A stretch of DNA of 64,000 bases from Duganella sp. CF517 (GCF_900110275.1 NZ_FODC01000003.1:372001-436000); one strand, 5' to 3'; shown: positions 9,460-17,059, counted from the first letter of the stretch. Notes: generated from the letters alone by a model not told the origin. Numbers and translations are program-made.

Positions 9460-9569
9460 ATTTGATAAGCGCAACCATTTAGAACAACACAAGGCCTGGC
9501 GGGGTGCGGGTCTATGTTATGCGCTGCGGAAAGGAAGTGTGAAGGGCGATTTGATATGCGTAACCATTT
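9460..9569 (-). promoter_or_regulatory. Two 21-bp direct repeats upstream of the receptor promoter (possible operators)
   Basis: Copies at 9460-9480 and 9549-9569 match at 19 of 21 positions (core ATTTGATA, GCG, AACCATTT on the plus strand) and are 89 bases apart. The near copy ends 14 bases upstream of the -35 element. They are not palindromic. Position and spacing fit binding sites for a sugar-responsive regulator, but no regulator gene for them lies in the window. Confidence 0.4.
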
Positions 9570-9585
9570 GGCGCTTACCAACACC

Positions 9586-9714
9586 GGGGTCAAGTCTGTC
9601 ATTCGGACACGAGCTGGACAGTACAGCGTTCTACGGTCCAATCCGTGTACGAATGACAGACTTGACCCCGAGGGGGTACGGTCGACCCCGTGTCTGAATG
9701 ACAGACTTGACCCC
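9586..9714. repeat. Cluster of three REP-like repeat copies
   Basis: A unit of about 26 bases beginning GGGGTCAAGTCTGTCATTCG occurs forward at 9586-9611, inverted at 9644-9669 and inverted again at 9689-9714, with one or two differences among copies. The first two form a long-stem hairpin. The cluster sits between the upstream region of the TonB receptor and the stop of rlhA (9723) and may act as a transcription end for rlhA. It resembles intergenic REP elements mobilised by RAYT transposases; no such transposase is in the window. Confidence 0.75.
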
Positions 9715-9722
9715 GGGGGTGT

Positions 9723-11702
9723 TCAGGTGGCGGCGCGCGGGCGCTGGCGGTGGAAGACGAGGGGGCTGTACGGGATGTTCGACGGCGGCGCCGACTTCAG
9801 GATGTTCGGCTTCATGGCGCCGACCACGTGCATCTCGCAGGGTTTGCAGTCGAACCGCAGCGTGTAGGTGTGGTCGCCGCTGACCAACGTCATCGGCTCG
9901 GCGCGGACCTGCCCCTGCACACCTTGCACGCCCTTGGCCTGTTTGGGGCACAGGTTGAAAGAGAAGCGCAGGCAGTGCTTGGTGATCATCAGCGGCACTT
10001 CGCCCGCTTCCTCGTGCGATTCGTAGGCGGCGGCGACCAGTTTGACGCCATGCTTGTGGTAGAACGCGCGCGCCTTTTCGTTGTAGACGTTGGCCAGGTA
10101 GCTGAGCTGGGTGTCGGGGTAGACCGCCGGCGGTTCGGCGGCCGGCTTGCGCGTCGGACGGTCCCAGGCCGCCAGGCGCGCCGCTTCGTGCGCCTCGATG
10201 GCGTCGCGCCGCAGCGCGTTGATCGCGGCCGCCGGCACGAACCACGGCCTGGACAGGTTCAGCTGCACGCTGGCGGCAGAGAACATGGTGCCGCCCAGCT
10301 TGGACAGGCTGGCGCGCAGCGACGCTTCCGCCTGCTCGGCTTGCTGTGCGGGCTGGAAGGCGATGGCGGCGTCGGTGCTGCTCAGAATGCCGTCTTCGTC
10401 GCGCAGCGCGAGGCGCAGGCCATGCTCGTACTCGCTCAGGTACAGGTGCAGGTCGACTTTCCGGTCCGATGATTTCTTGCTCAGCGCGCCCTCCCAGTGG
10501 TGGTCGCGGTTGCGCAGGATCGAGGCGCCGACCTTGAAGCCGGTCAGCAGGCCGATCGTCTCGTTCGGGAACACGCGCCACTGCTCGCCATCGGCGCCGG
10601 CGCCGATTTTCTTGACGGTGTTGGCCTGGATGCCGAACGATTCGCGCTTGTACATGTAATTCAGGCCGTCGCCATTGGCCATCGGCGCGTTGGTGGTGAT
10701 GTCGAAGTGGTCGGTGGCGATGCGCGTGACCGTGCCCAGTTCCACGCCGACGTATTTGGGACTGTCGAAGGCGCCGATGTCGCCGTCCTCGCGGCCGTGG
10801 GCGAAGTAATCCGTGTGGCCCCGGTGGAAGGTTTTGTCGACATCGGGCGTGAACATGATGTCGGTGCGGCCGCTGGCGGCGCGCGTGAATTCCGTGCGGC
10901 GCTCCAGGATCTCGTCGAGCAGCAGGCGGTAGTGGGCCGTGATGTTCTTTACGTAGCCCATGTCCTTGTAGCGGCCCTCGATCTTGAACGAGCGGATGCC
11001 GGCGTCGACCAGGGCTTCCAGATTGCGGCTCTGGTCGTTGTCCTTCATCGACAGCAGGTGTTTTTCGTACGCGACGACGCGGCCTTTGGTGTCGCTCAGC
11101 GTGTAGGGCAGGCGGCAAGCCTGCGAGCAGTCGCCGCGATTGGCGCTGCGGCCGGTGTCCGCGTGCGAGATGTAGCACTGGCCCGAATACGCCACGCACA
11201 GCGCGCCATGAATGAAGTATTCGAGCGGGGTGTCGACCTCGGCGCGGATCTTGCGGATTTGTTCGATGGTCAGCTCGCGCGCCAGCACCAGCTGCGAGAA
11301 GCCGACGTCCCCGAGGAACTTGGCCTTTTCCATCGTGCGGATGTCGCACTGGGTACTGGCGTGCAGCTGGATCGGCGGCAAGTCCATCTCCAGCAGCCCC
11401 ATGTCCTGCACGATCAGCGCGTCCACGCCGGCCTCGTACAGCTGCCAGATCTGCGCGCGGGCGGCGTCGAGCTCGGCGTCGTGCAGGATGGTGTTGAGCG
11501 TGACGAAGATGCGCGAGCGGTAGCGGTGCGCGAACGCCACCAGTTTGGAGATTTCCTCGATCGAGTTGCTGGCGTTGTGGCGCGCGCCGAAGGCGGGGCC
11601 GCCGATATAGACAGCGTCGGCGCCGTGCAAAATCGCCTCGCGGCCGATTTCAGCGGTTTTAGCGGGCGACAGCAGTTCGAGCTGATGGGCTAGCAAAGTC
11701 AT
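9723..11702 (-). CDS. rlhA: 23S rRNA C2501 hydroxylase RlhA (U32 peptidase-like family)
   Basis: 659 residues, close to the size of E. coli RlhA (YdcP). The N-terminus LLSPAKTAEIGREAILHGAD begins the U32 TIM-barrel domain (about residues 1-290); the cysteine signature is seen in SGQCYISHADTGRSANRG followed by DCSQACRLPY, and further Cys lie near the C-terminus (LCPKQAKG, DCKPCEMH), consistent with an iron-sulfur cluster. Family knowledge: RlhA hydroxylates C2501 of 23S rRNA using prephenate-dependent chemistry and is not a peptidase despite the family name. The gene is single, with a TATAAT element upstream and REP-like repeats just after the stop. It is a housekeeping gene flanking the peptide cluster. 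Confidence 0.88.
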   Translation of the reverse strand: MTLLAHQLELLSPAKTAEIGREAILHGADAVYIGGPAFGARHNASNSIEEISKLVAFAHRYRSRIFVTLNTILHDAELDAARAQIWQLYEAGVDALIVQDMGLLEMDLPPIQLHASTQCDIRTMEKAKFLGDVGFSQLVLARELTIEQIRKIRAEVDTPLEYFIHGALCVAYSGQCYISHADTGRSANRGDCSQACRLPYTLSDTKGRVVAYEKHLLSMKDNDQSRNLEALVDAGIRSFKIEGRYKDMGYVKNITAHYRLLLDEILERRTEFTRAASGRTDIMFTPDVDKTFHRGHTDYFAHGREDGDIGAFDSPKYVGVELGTVTRIATDHFDITTNAPMANGDGLNYMYKRESFGIQANTVKKIGAGADGEQWRVFPNETIGLLTGFKVGASILRNRDHHWEGALSKKSSDRKVDLHLYLSEYEHGLRLALRDEDGILSSTDAAIAFQPAQQAEQAEASLRASLSKLGGTMFSAASVQLNLSRPWFVPAAAINALRRDAIEAHEAARLAAWDRPTRKPAAEPPAVYPDTQLSYLANVYNEKARAFYHKHGVKLVAAAYESHEEAGEVPLMITKHCLRFSFNLCPKQAKGVQGVQGQVRAEPMTLVSGDHTYTLRFDCKPCEMHVVGAMKPNILKSAPPSNIPYSPLVFHRQRPRAAT

Positions 11703-11730
11703 GGCGTGATCCGTTGCGATGAAAGGGGGG

Positions 11731-11757
11731 ATTATAGCGAAATCGACGCTTGACAGG
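11731..11757 (-). promoter_or_regulatory. Probable rlhA promoter
   Basis: A perfect TATAAT (minus strand, 11736-11731) lies 29 bases upstream of the rlhA ATG. The -35 is weak: CCTGTC at 11757-11752 would give 15-base spacing. It suggests rlhA is transcribed separately from the peptide genes upstream. Confidence 0.4.
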
Positions 11758-11927
11758 GGGTCGCCGGGCGCGCAGGGCTGTCCACAACGCTCAAGGGCGG
11801 CGTGCGCCGCACCGAGGGGCGCAGCGTCGCCGCGGCGCGGCGCGCCGCCGGCGGCGTCGACCCGCGCACGCTGTCCGATGGACGCGTGCCGGGCCGTTGA
11901 GGGATACTGGAAGGGGGGCCGGCTAGG

Positions 11928-12173
11928 TCAAGCGTTACCGAATTCGGGCAGTGTCGCTCCGGCGTGGCCGCCGCAGCGACGGCACGAGCACAGCGTGCCG
12001 GGTCCGCTCGAGCAGCACTGCCCCACCGAGCAGCTACATTCGCCGCACGTCGACTGTAGCGCGAGGCGGGCGGTATCGGACGATGTCGCGGCGCCCGCCG
12101 ATCTGGTTGCGCTCGCATAGCGCCCGTGCGGCACCTCGAACGCTGCGGCAGCGGTAAATCCTGGGATGATCAT
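11928..12173 (-). CDS. Small Cys-rich peptide B, putative precursor with IPGF leader
   Basis: 81 residues. The ATG at 12173 is chosen because AAAGGAGAG stands 5-6 bases upstream. The N-terminus MIIPGFTAAAAF aligns without gaps to MSIPGFDAAATL of the neighbouring peptide, and identity continues at Y19-A20, R24 and A26. The C-terminal half holds eight cysteines (43, 46, 48, 53, 54, 62, 64, 67), beginning with CGECSCSVGQCC, against CGKCKCDPGQEC in its partner. There is no signal peptide. Order and strand place it last in a run protease - PatG-C-like protein - peptide A - peptide B. I infer a ribosomally made precursor whose Cys-rich tail is the product. The family is unknown to me; a metal-binding small protein is the main alternative. 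Confidence 0.65.
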   Translation of the reverse strand: MIIPGFTAAAAFEVPHGRYASATRSAGAATSSDTARLALQSTCGECSCSVGQCCSSGPGTLCSCRRCGGHAGATLPEFGNA

Positions 12174-12186
12174 GTTGCTCTCCTTT

Positions 12187-12234
12187 ATCAAATAGTGCAT
12201 CAAATCGTGCATCAAATCGCGCATCAAACTATGC
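12187..12234 (-). repeat. Four tandem 12-bp repeats before peptide B
   Basis: Units ATCAAATAGTGC, ATCAAATCGTGC, ATCAAATCGCGC and ATCAAACTATGC (plus strand) follow one another without gaps. They lie between the two peptide genes, ending 13 bases upstream of the peptide B start and overlapping no other gene. They could be regulator or RNA-binding sites, or a small slippage repeat. Confidence 0.7.
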
Positions 12235-12262
12235 TTGAGCATCGTTCCGCACTTCGCGGCAA

Positions 12263-12484
12263 TCACATGCATTTACAGCCCCAAAAGTTTTGCTCGCACT
12301 CCTGGCCCGGGTCGCACTTGCACTTTCCGCAGGATGGCCCTTGCGGAGGGTCGGGTTCTTGCGGTTCGAGGACCGGACCGCCGCCGGCAAGCTGCCCCCT
12401 CGATGGCGCCGCGCGGTGAGGCGTGGCGTAGGTCCGGGAACTGCGGCACAGGGTGGCCGCTGCATCAAAGCCTGGGATAGACAT
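12263..12484 (-). CDS. Small Cys-rich peptide A, putative precursor with IPGF leader
   Basis: 73 residues with a strong ribosome binding site (AAAAGGAGAATTTAA before the ATG). N-terminus MSIPGFDAAATLCRSS, then TYATPHRAAP, a Pro/Gly-rich linker (PVLEPQEPDPPQGPS) and a Cys-rich tail CGKCKCDPGQEC followed by QNFWGCKCM. Cysteines are at 13, 52, 55, 57, 63, 70 and 72. It aligns with peptide B over the first 26 residues and again at the CG[KE]C[KS]C..GQ.C motif. It begins 39 bases after the PatG-C-like gene. Leader-like conservation plus a variable Cys-rich tail beside a processing-type protease suggests a RiPP precursor; function is inferred and no homologue was recognised. Confidence 0.68.
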   Translation of the reverse strand: MSIPGFDAAATLCRSSRTYATPHRAAPSRGQLAGGGPVLEPQEPDPPQGPSCGKCKCDPGQECEQNFWGCKCM

Positions 12485-12523
12485 TTAAATTCTCCTTTTA
12501 ACCTGGTTGATTCCAGCCACCGA

Positions 12524-13396
12524 TTACATGTCGAAGTAGGGCGACAATTTGGTGGCCAGAAAAGGAAACTGCTCGGTCACATCGACACGCACGATGAATT
12601 TTTCCACCACGTCGGTCTGCCTGTTGGTGAAGGCTAGCACCACGTCCATGATGGACCGGCTCTGGCTGAGCTTGGACGGCCGCACCGTGACACCGGTAAG
12701 GCTCAGGTTCCGCGCATGCGCTCCGGCGATCAGGTGGTAGACGGCCGAATAGCGCAGCGACAGATAGTTCAGCGCGCGGTGCTCGTCGGAGGCGCCGACG
12801 TTATCCGATAGCAACATCATTTGCTCCAACATTTCACGCGCGGAGGCATCGAATTTCTCGCGTGGAACATCTTCCGGCACCGGCAGGCTGTCGATCAGCG
12901 AATCCCGATCGAACGAGTAGATCTGGTCGGCACGCAGGATCGGGATCACCAGCCCGTTGCACATAGCGGGTGAACTGAGCCCGAGCCGTCTGCCGACCAC
13001 CACATCGATGTCGTTGGGGCTTGGACGTTCCCGTAACGAGCCGGTGAGCAGGTCGTAGTCGCCGCCGTCGCCAAGCTGGACCAGATAGGTCTCCAGTCCC
13101 TGCACGCTGAACACCCAGCAAACCTGCCGCACGAGGTAACGGTGTTCACGCAGCGACAGCACCGTCTGATGACGCTGGCGCTCGCTTAAGCCCTGGGTAT
13201 CGAGGCGGGCCGCGGCCTGGTTGAACTCCTTTTCGACCGACAGGCTCGGAAACCGCGGCTCGAGGCGGCCGACCGCGTAGACAAATCCTTCCGGCGCCTC
13301 CCTGCCTGCCTGACAGCCGCATGGCGGCGCGGCGCCGGCGGCGGCCGCCAGTTGCCCCTGTGTTTTGTTTACCTCAACTATGGAATCTTCGATCAT
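12524..13396 (-). CDS. Protein resembling the C-terminal domain of cyanobactin protease PatG
   Basis: 290 residues; start supported by GGAGG 8 bases upstream. After an N-terminal stretch with PPCGCQAG, residues about 36-285 resemble the non-protease C-terminal region of PatG-family proteins: GFVYAVGRLEPRFPSL, VEKEFNQAA, LREHRYLVRQVCWVFSVQG, LETYLVQLGD, DIDVVVGRR, PAMCNGLVIPILRADQIYSF. In PatG this region is fused to the macrocyclising subtilisin domain and its role is not settled; here it is a separate gene 32 bases after a stand-alone subtilase. It has no signal peptide or membrane helix. I infer that it binds the precursor or assists the protease. Recognition is from remembered family patterns, so a profile search is needed for certainty. 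Confidence 0.65.
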   Translation of the reverse strand: MIEDSIVEVNKTQGQLAAAAGAAPPCGCQAGREAPEGFVYAVGRLEPRFPSLSVEKEFNQAAARLDTQGLSERQRHQTVLSLREHRYLVRQVCWVFSVQGLETYLVQLGDGGDYDLLTGSLRERPSPNDIDVVVGRRLGLSSPAMCNGLVIPILRADQIYSFDRDSLIDSLPVPEDVPREKFDASAREMLEQMMLLSDNVGASDEHRALNYLSLRYSAVYHLIAGAHARNLSLTGVTVRPSKLSQSRSIMDVVLAFTNRQTDVVEKFIVRVDVTEQFPFLATKLSPYFDM

Positions 13397-13428
13397 TGCC
13401 TAGCCTCCGAGATGGTGAAACCGTTGTT

Positions 13429-14313
13429 TTACAATGACATTTGAGACAGCTGCAGGTACGCCGCCCACGCGTTGAGCGGCGGCGGATACAAGGTACGCCG
13501 CAGTCTGCGTGTGCCGACGAGCGCGGCGCGCAGGACTTCCGGCGAGACCTTGGTGAAGCTTGCGCGCAACAGCGCTGCGGCGCCCGTCACAAAGGCGGCG
13601 GCGGCGCTGGTGCCACTCAGCGTCACGTGCCCGCCCTGTTCGGACAGTCCGTGGATGTTCTCGCCCGGCGCACCGACCCCGCGCGAGCCGATCGAAGGAC
13701 TGGTCGTGGAGAAGATGGAGTAGCGGCCATCCGCCGCCAGCGACACCACAGGGATCACCCAAGGATGCGCCGTCAACTCGCTGTCATGCAGGTGGGCGCC
13801 GTTGCCCGACGCGGCGATCACCAACACGCCACGCGAGGCCGCGAGCCGGAGCGCATCGGCCATCGAAGACGTGCGATCCCCGATCGATGGGGACAGACTC
13901 AGACTGAGATTGATAATCTGTGCGCCACGCTGGATGCACTCGACGATTGCCGCCGCCAACTCGTCTGGCGACAGCGAGACGATGCCATTTTCCAGTGCCG
14001 ACAGTGCCGACAGCGGGCGGACGATGACCGTGCAGCCGGGACATATGCCGGGTACGGGGGCATCCGTCCTCGCCGACAATATTCCGGCAATGAACGTGCC
14101 GTGCCGCCGCGCCAGGGCGCTGCCGGATGGGTTATTTCGCGCCGAACTGATATTGGCTGACAAGTCTTCATGGTCCAATCTGACCGGACCATCGATCACG
14201 CCGACGATCACATCGGGACTTCCCGAGGTGACGGCTTGCAGCTTGCCGAGGCTGGAGTGGATATGGTTGGACACGGAGACCCTGCTGGAAAATTTGGATT
14301 TTCTCGAAACCAA
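13429..14313 (-). CDS. Subtilisin-like (S8) serine protease, PatA/PatG type
   Basis: 294 residues from a TTG that follows an in-frame stop; GTG at 14274 is an alternative start and leaves the domain intact. The catalytic triad is complete: D41 in VGVIDGPV, H71 in RRHGTFIAGIL and S236 in LSGTSAAAAFVTGAAALL, with oxyanion N171 in AASGNG. The start of the domain (SPDVIVGVIDGPVRLDHEDL) is closest to the compact PatA/PatG subtilases of cyanobactin clusters. There is no signal peptide or propeptide, so it should act in the cytoplasm, as a peptide-maturation protease would. It precedes the PatG-C-like gene and the two Cys-rich peptides on the same strand. Cleavage of their leaders is the inferred job. 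Confidence 0.8.
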   Translation of the reverse strand: MVSRKSKFSSRVSVSNHIHSSLGKLQAVTSGSPDVIVGVIDGPVRLDHEDLSANISSARNNPSGSALARRHGTFIAGILSARTDAPVPGICPGCTVIVRPLSALSALENGIVSLSPDELAAAIVECIQRGAQIINLSLSLSPSIGDRTSSMADALRLAASRGVLVIAASGNGAHLHDSELTAHPWVIPVVSLAADGRYSIFSTTSPSIGSRGVGAPGENIHGLSEQGGHVTLSGTSAAAAFVTGAAALLRASFTKVSPEVLRAALVGTRRLRRTLYPPPLNAWAAYLQLSQMSL

Positions 14314-14398
14314 TTAACGCCGGTGATGGCGGCATCGACGCTGGCCAATACCGTGAATGCCATTCTAGGCACGCCGGCCATGGCGCGAAATCCCGCGT

Positions 14399-16282
14399 TT
14401 ACGGTATGCCCGGCTTGCTCGCCAGCTCCAGCGTGAGGGTGACGATGGTGCCATGCTCGGGGCCCCGCGCGATGGTGACGGTGCCGCCGAGCTGCTGCGC
14501 GCGCCCGAGCATGTTGCGCAGGCCCCGTCCGCTTGCTTCCCGGTCGGGCGGCAAGCCGACGCCATCGTCGGCGATGCGCAGCACCAGCCGGCCGTCGCGC
14601 ACCACCAGCGACAGGTCCACCATGCGCGCCTTGGCGTGCTTGGCGACATTGGTGAGCGCCTCCTGTGCCATGCGCAGCAGCTGAAGCGTGGCGTGCGGCC
14701 CCAGTTGCACCGAATCGTCGGGGAGCTCGACGCTCCATGAGCAGCGCACGGCGGCCGCTTGCAGCTCGCCGCCCCAGCGGAACATGAAGTCCCCGAAGGC
14801 GACGCGCAGGTCGTGGTCGTCGGGCGCCAAGGCTTCGAGCGCAAGGCGCATGTCGGCGATGCAAGCCCGCAGGGAGGAGGCCATTTCGGTGGCGTCCATC
14901 GCGCCGCGCTCCACGCGTGAGAGCGAGGTGAACAACTTGGAACCGAGGCCATCGTGAATTTCGCGCATGATCAGCTTGCGCTCCATGGCGGCGGCGTTCT
15001 CCCGCTCGAGCTCGGCCATCCGGGAGAAGTTGGCGTTCAGCGCACGCTCACGGTCGGCGATGCGCGATTCCAGGGTTTCATTCAGCACGCGCAGCGCGCG
15101 CACGCTGATCACGAAGCGCGCGCACAGCAACACGCCCATCGCCACCAGCACCAGGTCGGCGCCGTAATGCAGCAGGAAATAGCGTTCGCCCGCCCAGCGC
15201 GGCACCAAGCGCGCCAGCAGCGCGGGCTTCCACACCAGAAGGTAGTCGTGGATGCCGGTCAGCGTCGCCAAGGCCAGCGCGCCCGGCAGCAGGAGGGAGC
15301 CGGGCGTGCGCTGGCGCCTGGCGGTCACGATGGACACCACCACGATGCCGATGGCGATCGGAATCAGGCCGGCGGTCCACAAGCGGTTGACCGGCTCGTC
15401 GCTGTTCATGCCGCTCGCCAGCCGCCACGCCGGGCCGACCGCCCAATAGGCGAGCAGGGCGCGTTCGGTCCAACGGCTGTGCATGCCGCCCAGGCGTCCG
15501 GCGAACAGCGCCAGCACCACGATGAAGCCGCCGGTGCTGGCGAGGTAGAGCAGTCGCCACCATTGCCAGCGCTCGGGCGGCACCGCCTCGATCACGAAGG
15601 TCAGCGTGCGAATGCCCCACATCAGGGCCGCGATGCCGAACCAGCCGTACAGGACTTCTTCCGGCAAGCGCCACCAGATCAGCAGCATGAGCATCGTAAC
15701 GACCAGGCAACCGGCGGCGGTCAGTTCGGGCATCGTGTGCATCCAGAAATGGCGCCGGTCGTGCTGGACGCGCAGATCGGCCAGCGGCCCGACGCGCGGC
15801 GCGGGAAGTTGCAGCACCGTTTCGCCGTCCACCGGGCTGGCGCGTATCGCCAGTTCGTGGCGCCCCGCGCCCAGGTAGGCGCGCGGCAGCACGATCAGGC
15901 ACGGCCGCTCCCAGCGCACGTGCATGGCCGCGCTGGCGACGGGCAGCTCGCCCACGAGGCGTCCGTCGAGCCAGACCTGGCCGCCCCCATACATGTATAA
16001 CAGCAGCACGCCCCAGAATTCGGCGGGCTGGCGCGCCACATCGAAGCGCATGCGCAACCAGGTCACCCGGGGCGCCTGGTTCGGCAGTGCGCCGCGCGAC
16101 AGCGGCAGCGCCGCCGGCTGCCAGGCGGCCGTCGCCGGCGGCGGCGCCGTGGCGTCCGACTCGAGTATTTGGGCTTGCCGGATTTCCTCGACCACCGCGT
16201 CCCGCGCCGGCGCCGGGATCGGCCACAGCAGCACGGCGGCCGCGCACGCCAGCAGGGCGCGGCGCAGCCTCCAACATCTCAT
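14399..16282 (-). CDS. Membrane sensor histidine kinase, NarL-partner (HisKA_3) type
   Basis: 627 residues. A signal peptide is followed by an extracytoplasmic beta-sandwich (about 30-190, with VWLDGRLVGELP and AGRHELAIRASP, as in sensor domains of the 7TMR-DISM kind), then seven or so membrane helices (about 195-405), a coiled-coil (ESRIADRERALNANFSRM) and the kinase core. The phospho-acceptor is H443 in MREIHDGLGSKL; the ATPase domain shows EALTNVAKHAKA, IADDGVGLP and GRGLRNMLGRA. It overlaps the response-regulator gene by 4 bases and ends 85 bases before the protease gene on the same strand, so it may control the peptide cluster. The signal is unknown. Confidence 0.85.
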   Translation of the reverse strand: MRCWRLRRALLACAAAVLLWPIPAPARDAVVEEIRQAQILESDATAPPPATAAWQPAALPLSRGALPNQAPRVTWLRMRFDVARQPAEFWGVLLLYMYGGGQVWLDGRLVGELPVASAAMHVRWERPCLIVLPRAYLGAGRHELAIRASPVDGETVLQLPAPRVGPLADLRVQHDRRHFWMHTMPELTAAGCLVVTMLMLLIWWRLPEEVLYGWFGIAALMWGIRTLTFVIEAVPPERWQWWRLLYLASTGGFIVVLALFAGRLGGMHSRWTERALLAYWAVGPAWRLASGMNSDEPVNRLWTAGLIPIAIGIVVVSIVTARRQRTPGSLLLPGALALATLTGIHDYLLVWKPALLARLVPRWAGERYFLLHYGADLVLVAMGVLLCARFVISVRALRVLNETLESRIADRERALNANFSRMAELERENAAAMERKLIMREIHDGLGSKLFTSLSRVERGAMDATEMASSLRACIADMRLALEALAPDDHDLRVAFGDFMFRWGGELQAAAVRCSWSVELPDDSVQLGPHATLQLLRMAQEALTNVAKHAKARMVDLSLVVRDGRLVLRIADDGVGLPPDREASGRGLRNMLGRAQQLGGTVTIARGPEHGTIVTLTLELASKPGIP

Positions 16283-16956
16283 AGCAACCCCATTTGGGTG
16301 GCTTCATAGACGGCTTCGGTGCGCGAGTGGACGGCCAGCTTGCGGTAGATCTTCTTGACGTGGGCGACCACGGTGTGCGGCGAGATGCCCAGCATGTCGC
16401 CGACCTTGTCGAAGCTGAGCCCCTTGGCCGTCAGCTTCAGAAGCTCGATCTCGCGCGGCGTCAGAATGGCCGCCGACGCCGGTTGCCCGGGCGCCGCGTC
16501 GGCCACCGTGGCCGTGCGCATGCGCGCCAGCACGCGGCGCGCGATGCTGGGCGAAATGGGCGAGCCGCCCGCGCGCAGCTCGTGGATGCTGGCCGCGATG
16601 CGCTCCAGGCCCGCATCCTTGAGCAGGTAGCCGGTCGCACCCGCCTCGAGCGCGGCGAAGACGTGGTCGTCGTCGCTGAACATCGTCACCACCAGCACAT
16701 CGCACTCGGGGCAATGCCGCATCACGTGGCGGATGACGGCGATACCATCGCAATCGGGCAGGCCCAGGTCGAGCAGCACGACATCGGGCGTGCCGTCCGA
16801 CAGCGCGGCCAGCGCCGCAGCGCCGGTCGCCACCGCGGCCAGCAGATGCAGGCGTTCCTCGGCCAGCAGCGCCGCCGTGAACCGGTGCAGCAGCTCGGGT
16901 TCGTCCTCGACGATCAGCACGGACGTCGGCACGGGTGGGGGTTGGGAGGACGCCAT
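16279..16956 (-). CDS. NarL/FixJ-family response regulator
   Basis: 225 residues: receiver domain (about 11-125) with acidic pair E17-D18-E19, phospho-acceptor D63 in VVLLDLGLPDCDG, conserved Thr in VVTMFSDDDHV and Lys in GYLLKDAG; then a LuxR-type helix-turn-helix (about 160-222) with LTPREIELLKLTAKGLSFDK and HTVVAHVKKIYRKL. It is the first gene of the operon and is translationally coupled to its kinase by an ATGA overlap. DNA target sites are not known; the genes downstream on the same strand (protease, PatG-C-like protein, peptides) are candidates. Confidence 0.9.
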   Translation of the reverse strand: MASSQPPPVPTSVLIVEDEPELLHRFTAALLAEERLHLLAAVATGAAALAALSDGTPDVVLLDLGLPDCDGIAVIRHVMRHCPECDVLVVTMFSDDDHVFAALEAGATGYLLKDAGLERIAASIHELRAGGSPISPSIARRVLARMRTATVADAAPGQPASAAILTPREIELLKLTAKGLSFDKVGDMLGISPHTVVAHVKKIYRKLAVHSRTEAVYEATQMGLL

Positions 16957-17059
16957 GCGTTAATTTTAGTACAACCTCGACGCAGCGTCGATAACGTGTT
17001 GACGGGATGGCCAAGTCCGCCAGGCAGGCGCATAGTGGGCAATTTTTGGAGGGATTTCG

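Noticed and set aside
6206..9697. A 1163-residue open frame on the plus strand
   Set aside because: It runs antisense through the whole TonB receptor gene; its composition (Arg, Val, Gly, Ala, Asp, His rich, no domain) is what high GC produces opposite a real gene.
9586..9714. Repeat cluster as a CRISPR array
   Set aside because: Only three copies, in mixed orientation, with unequal spacers and no cas genes nearby.
11732..12118. 128-residue minus-strand frame downstream of peptide B
   Set aside because: It overlaps peptide B in a different frame, is rich in Arg, Pro and Ala without motif, and has no ribosome binding site.
14208..14378. Small minus-strand frame starting MAFTVLASVDAAITGVNW before the protease
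   Set aside because: It overlaps the first 35 codons of the S8 gene in another frame, has no ribosome binding site and no similarity to either Cys-rich peptide.
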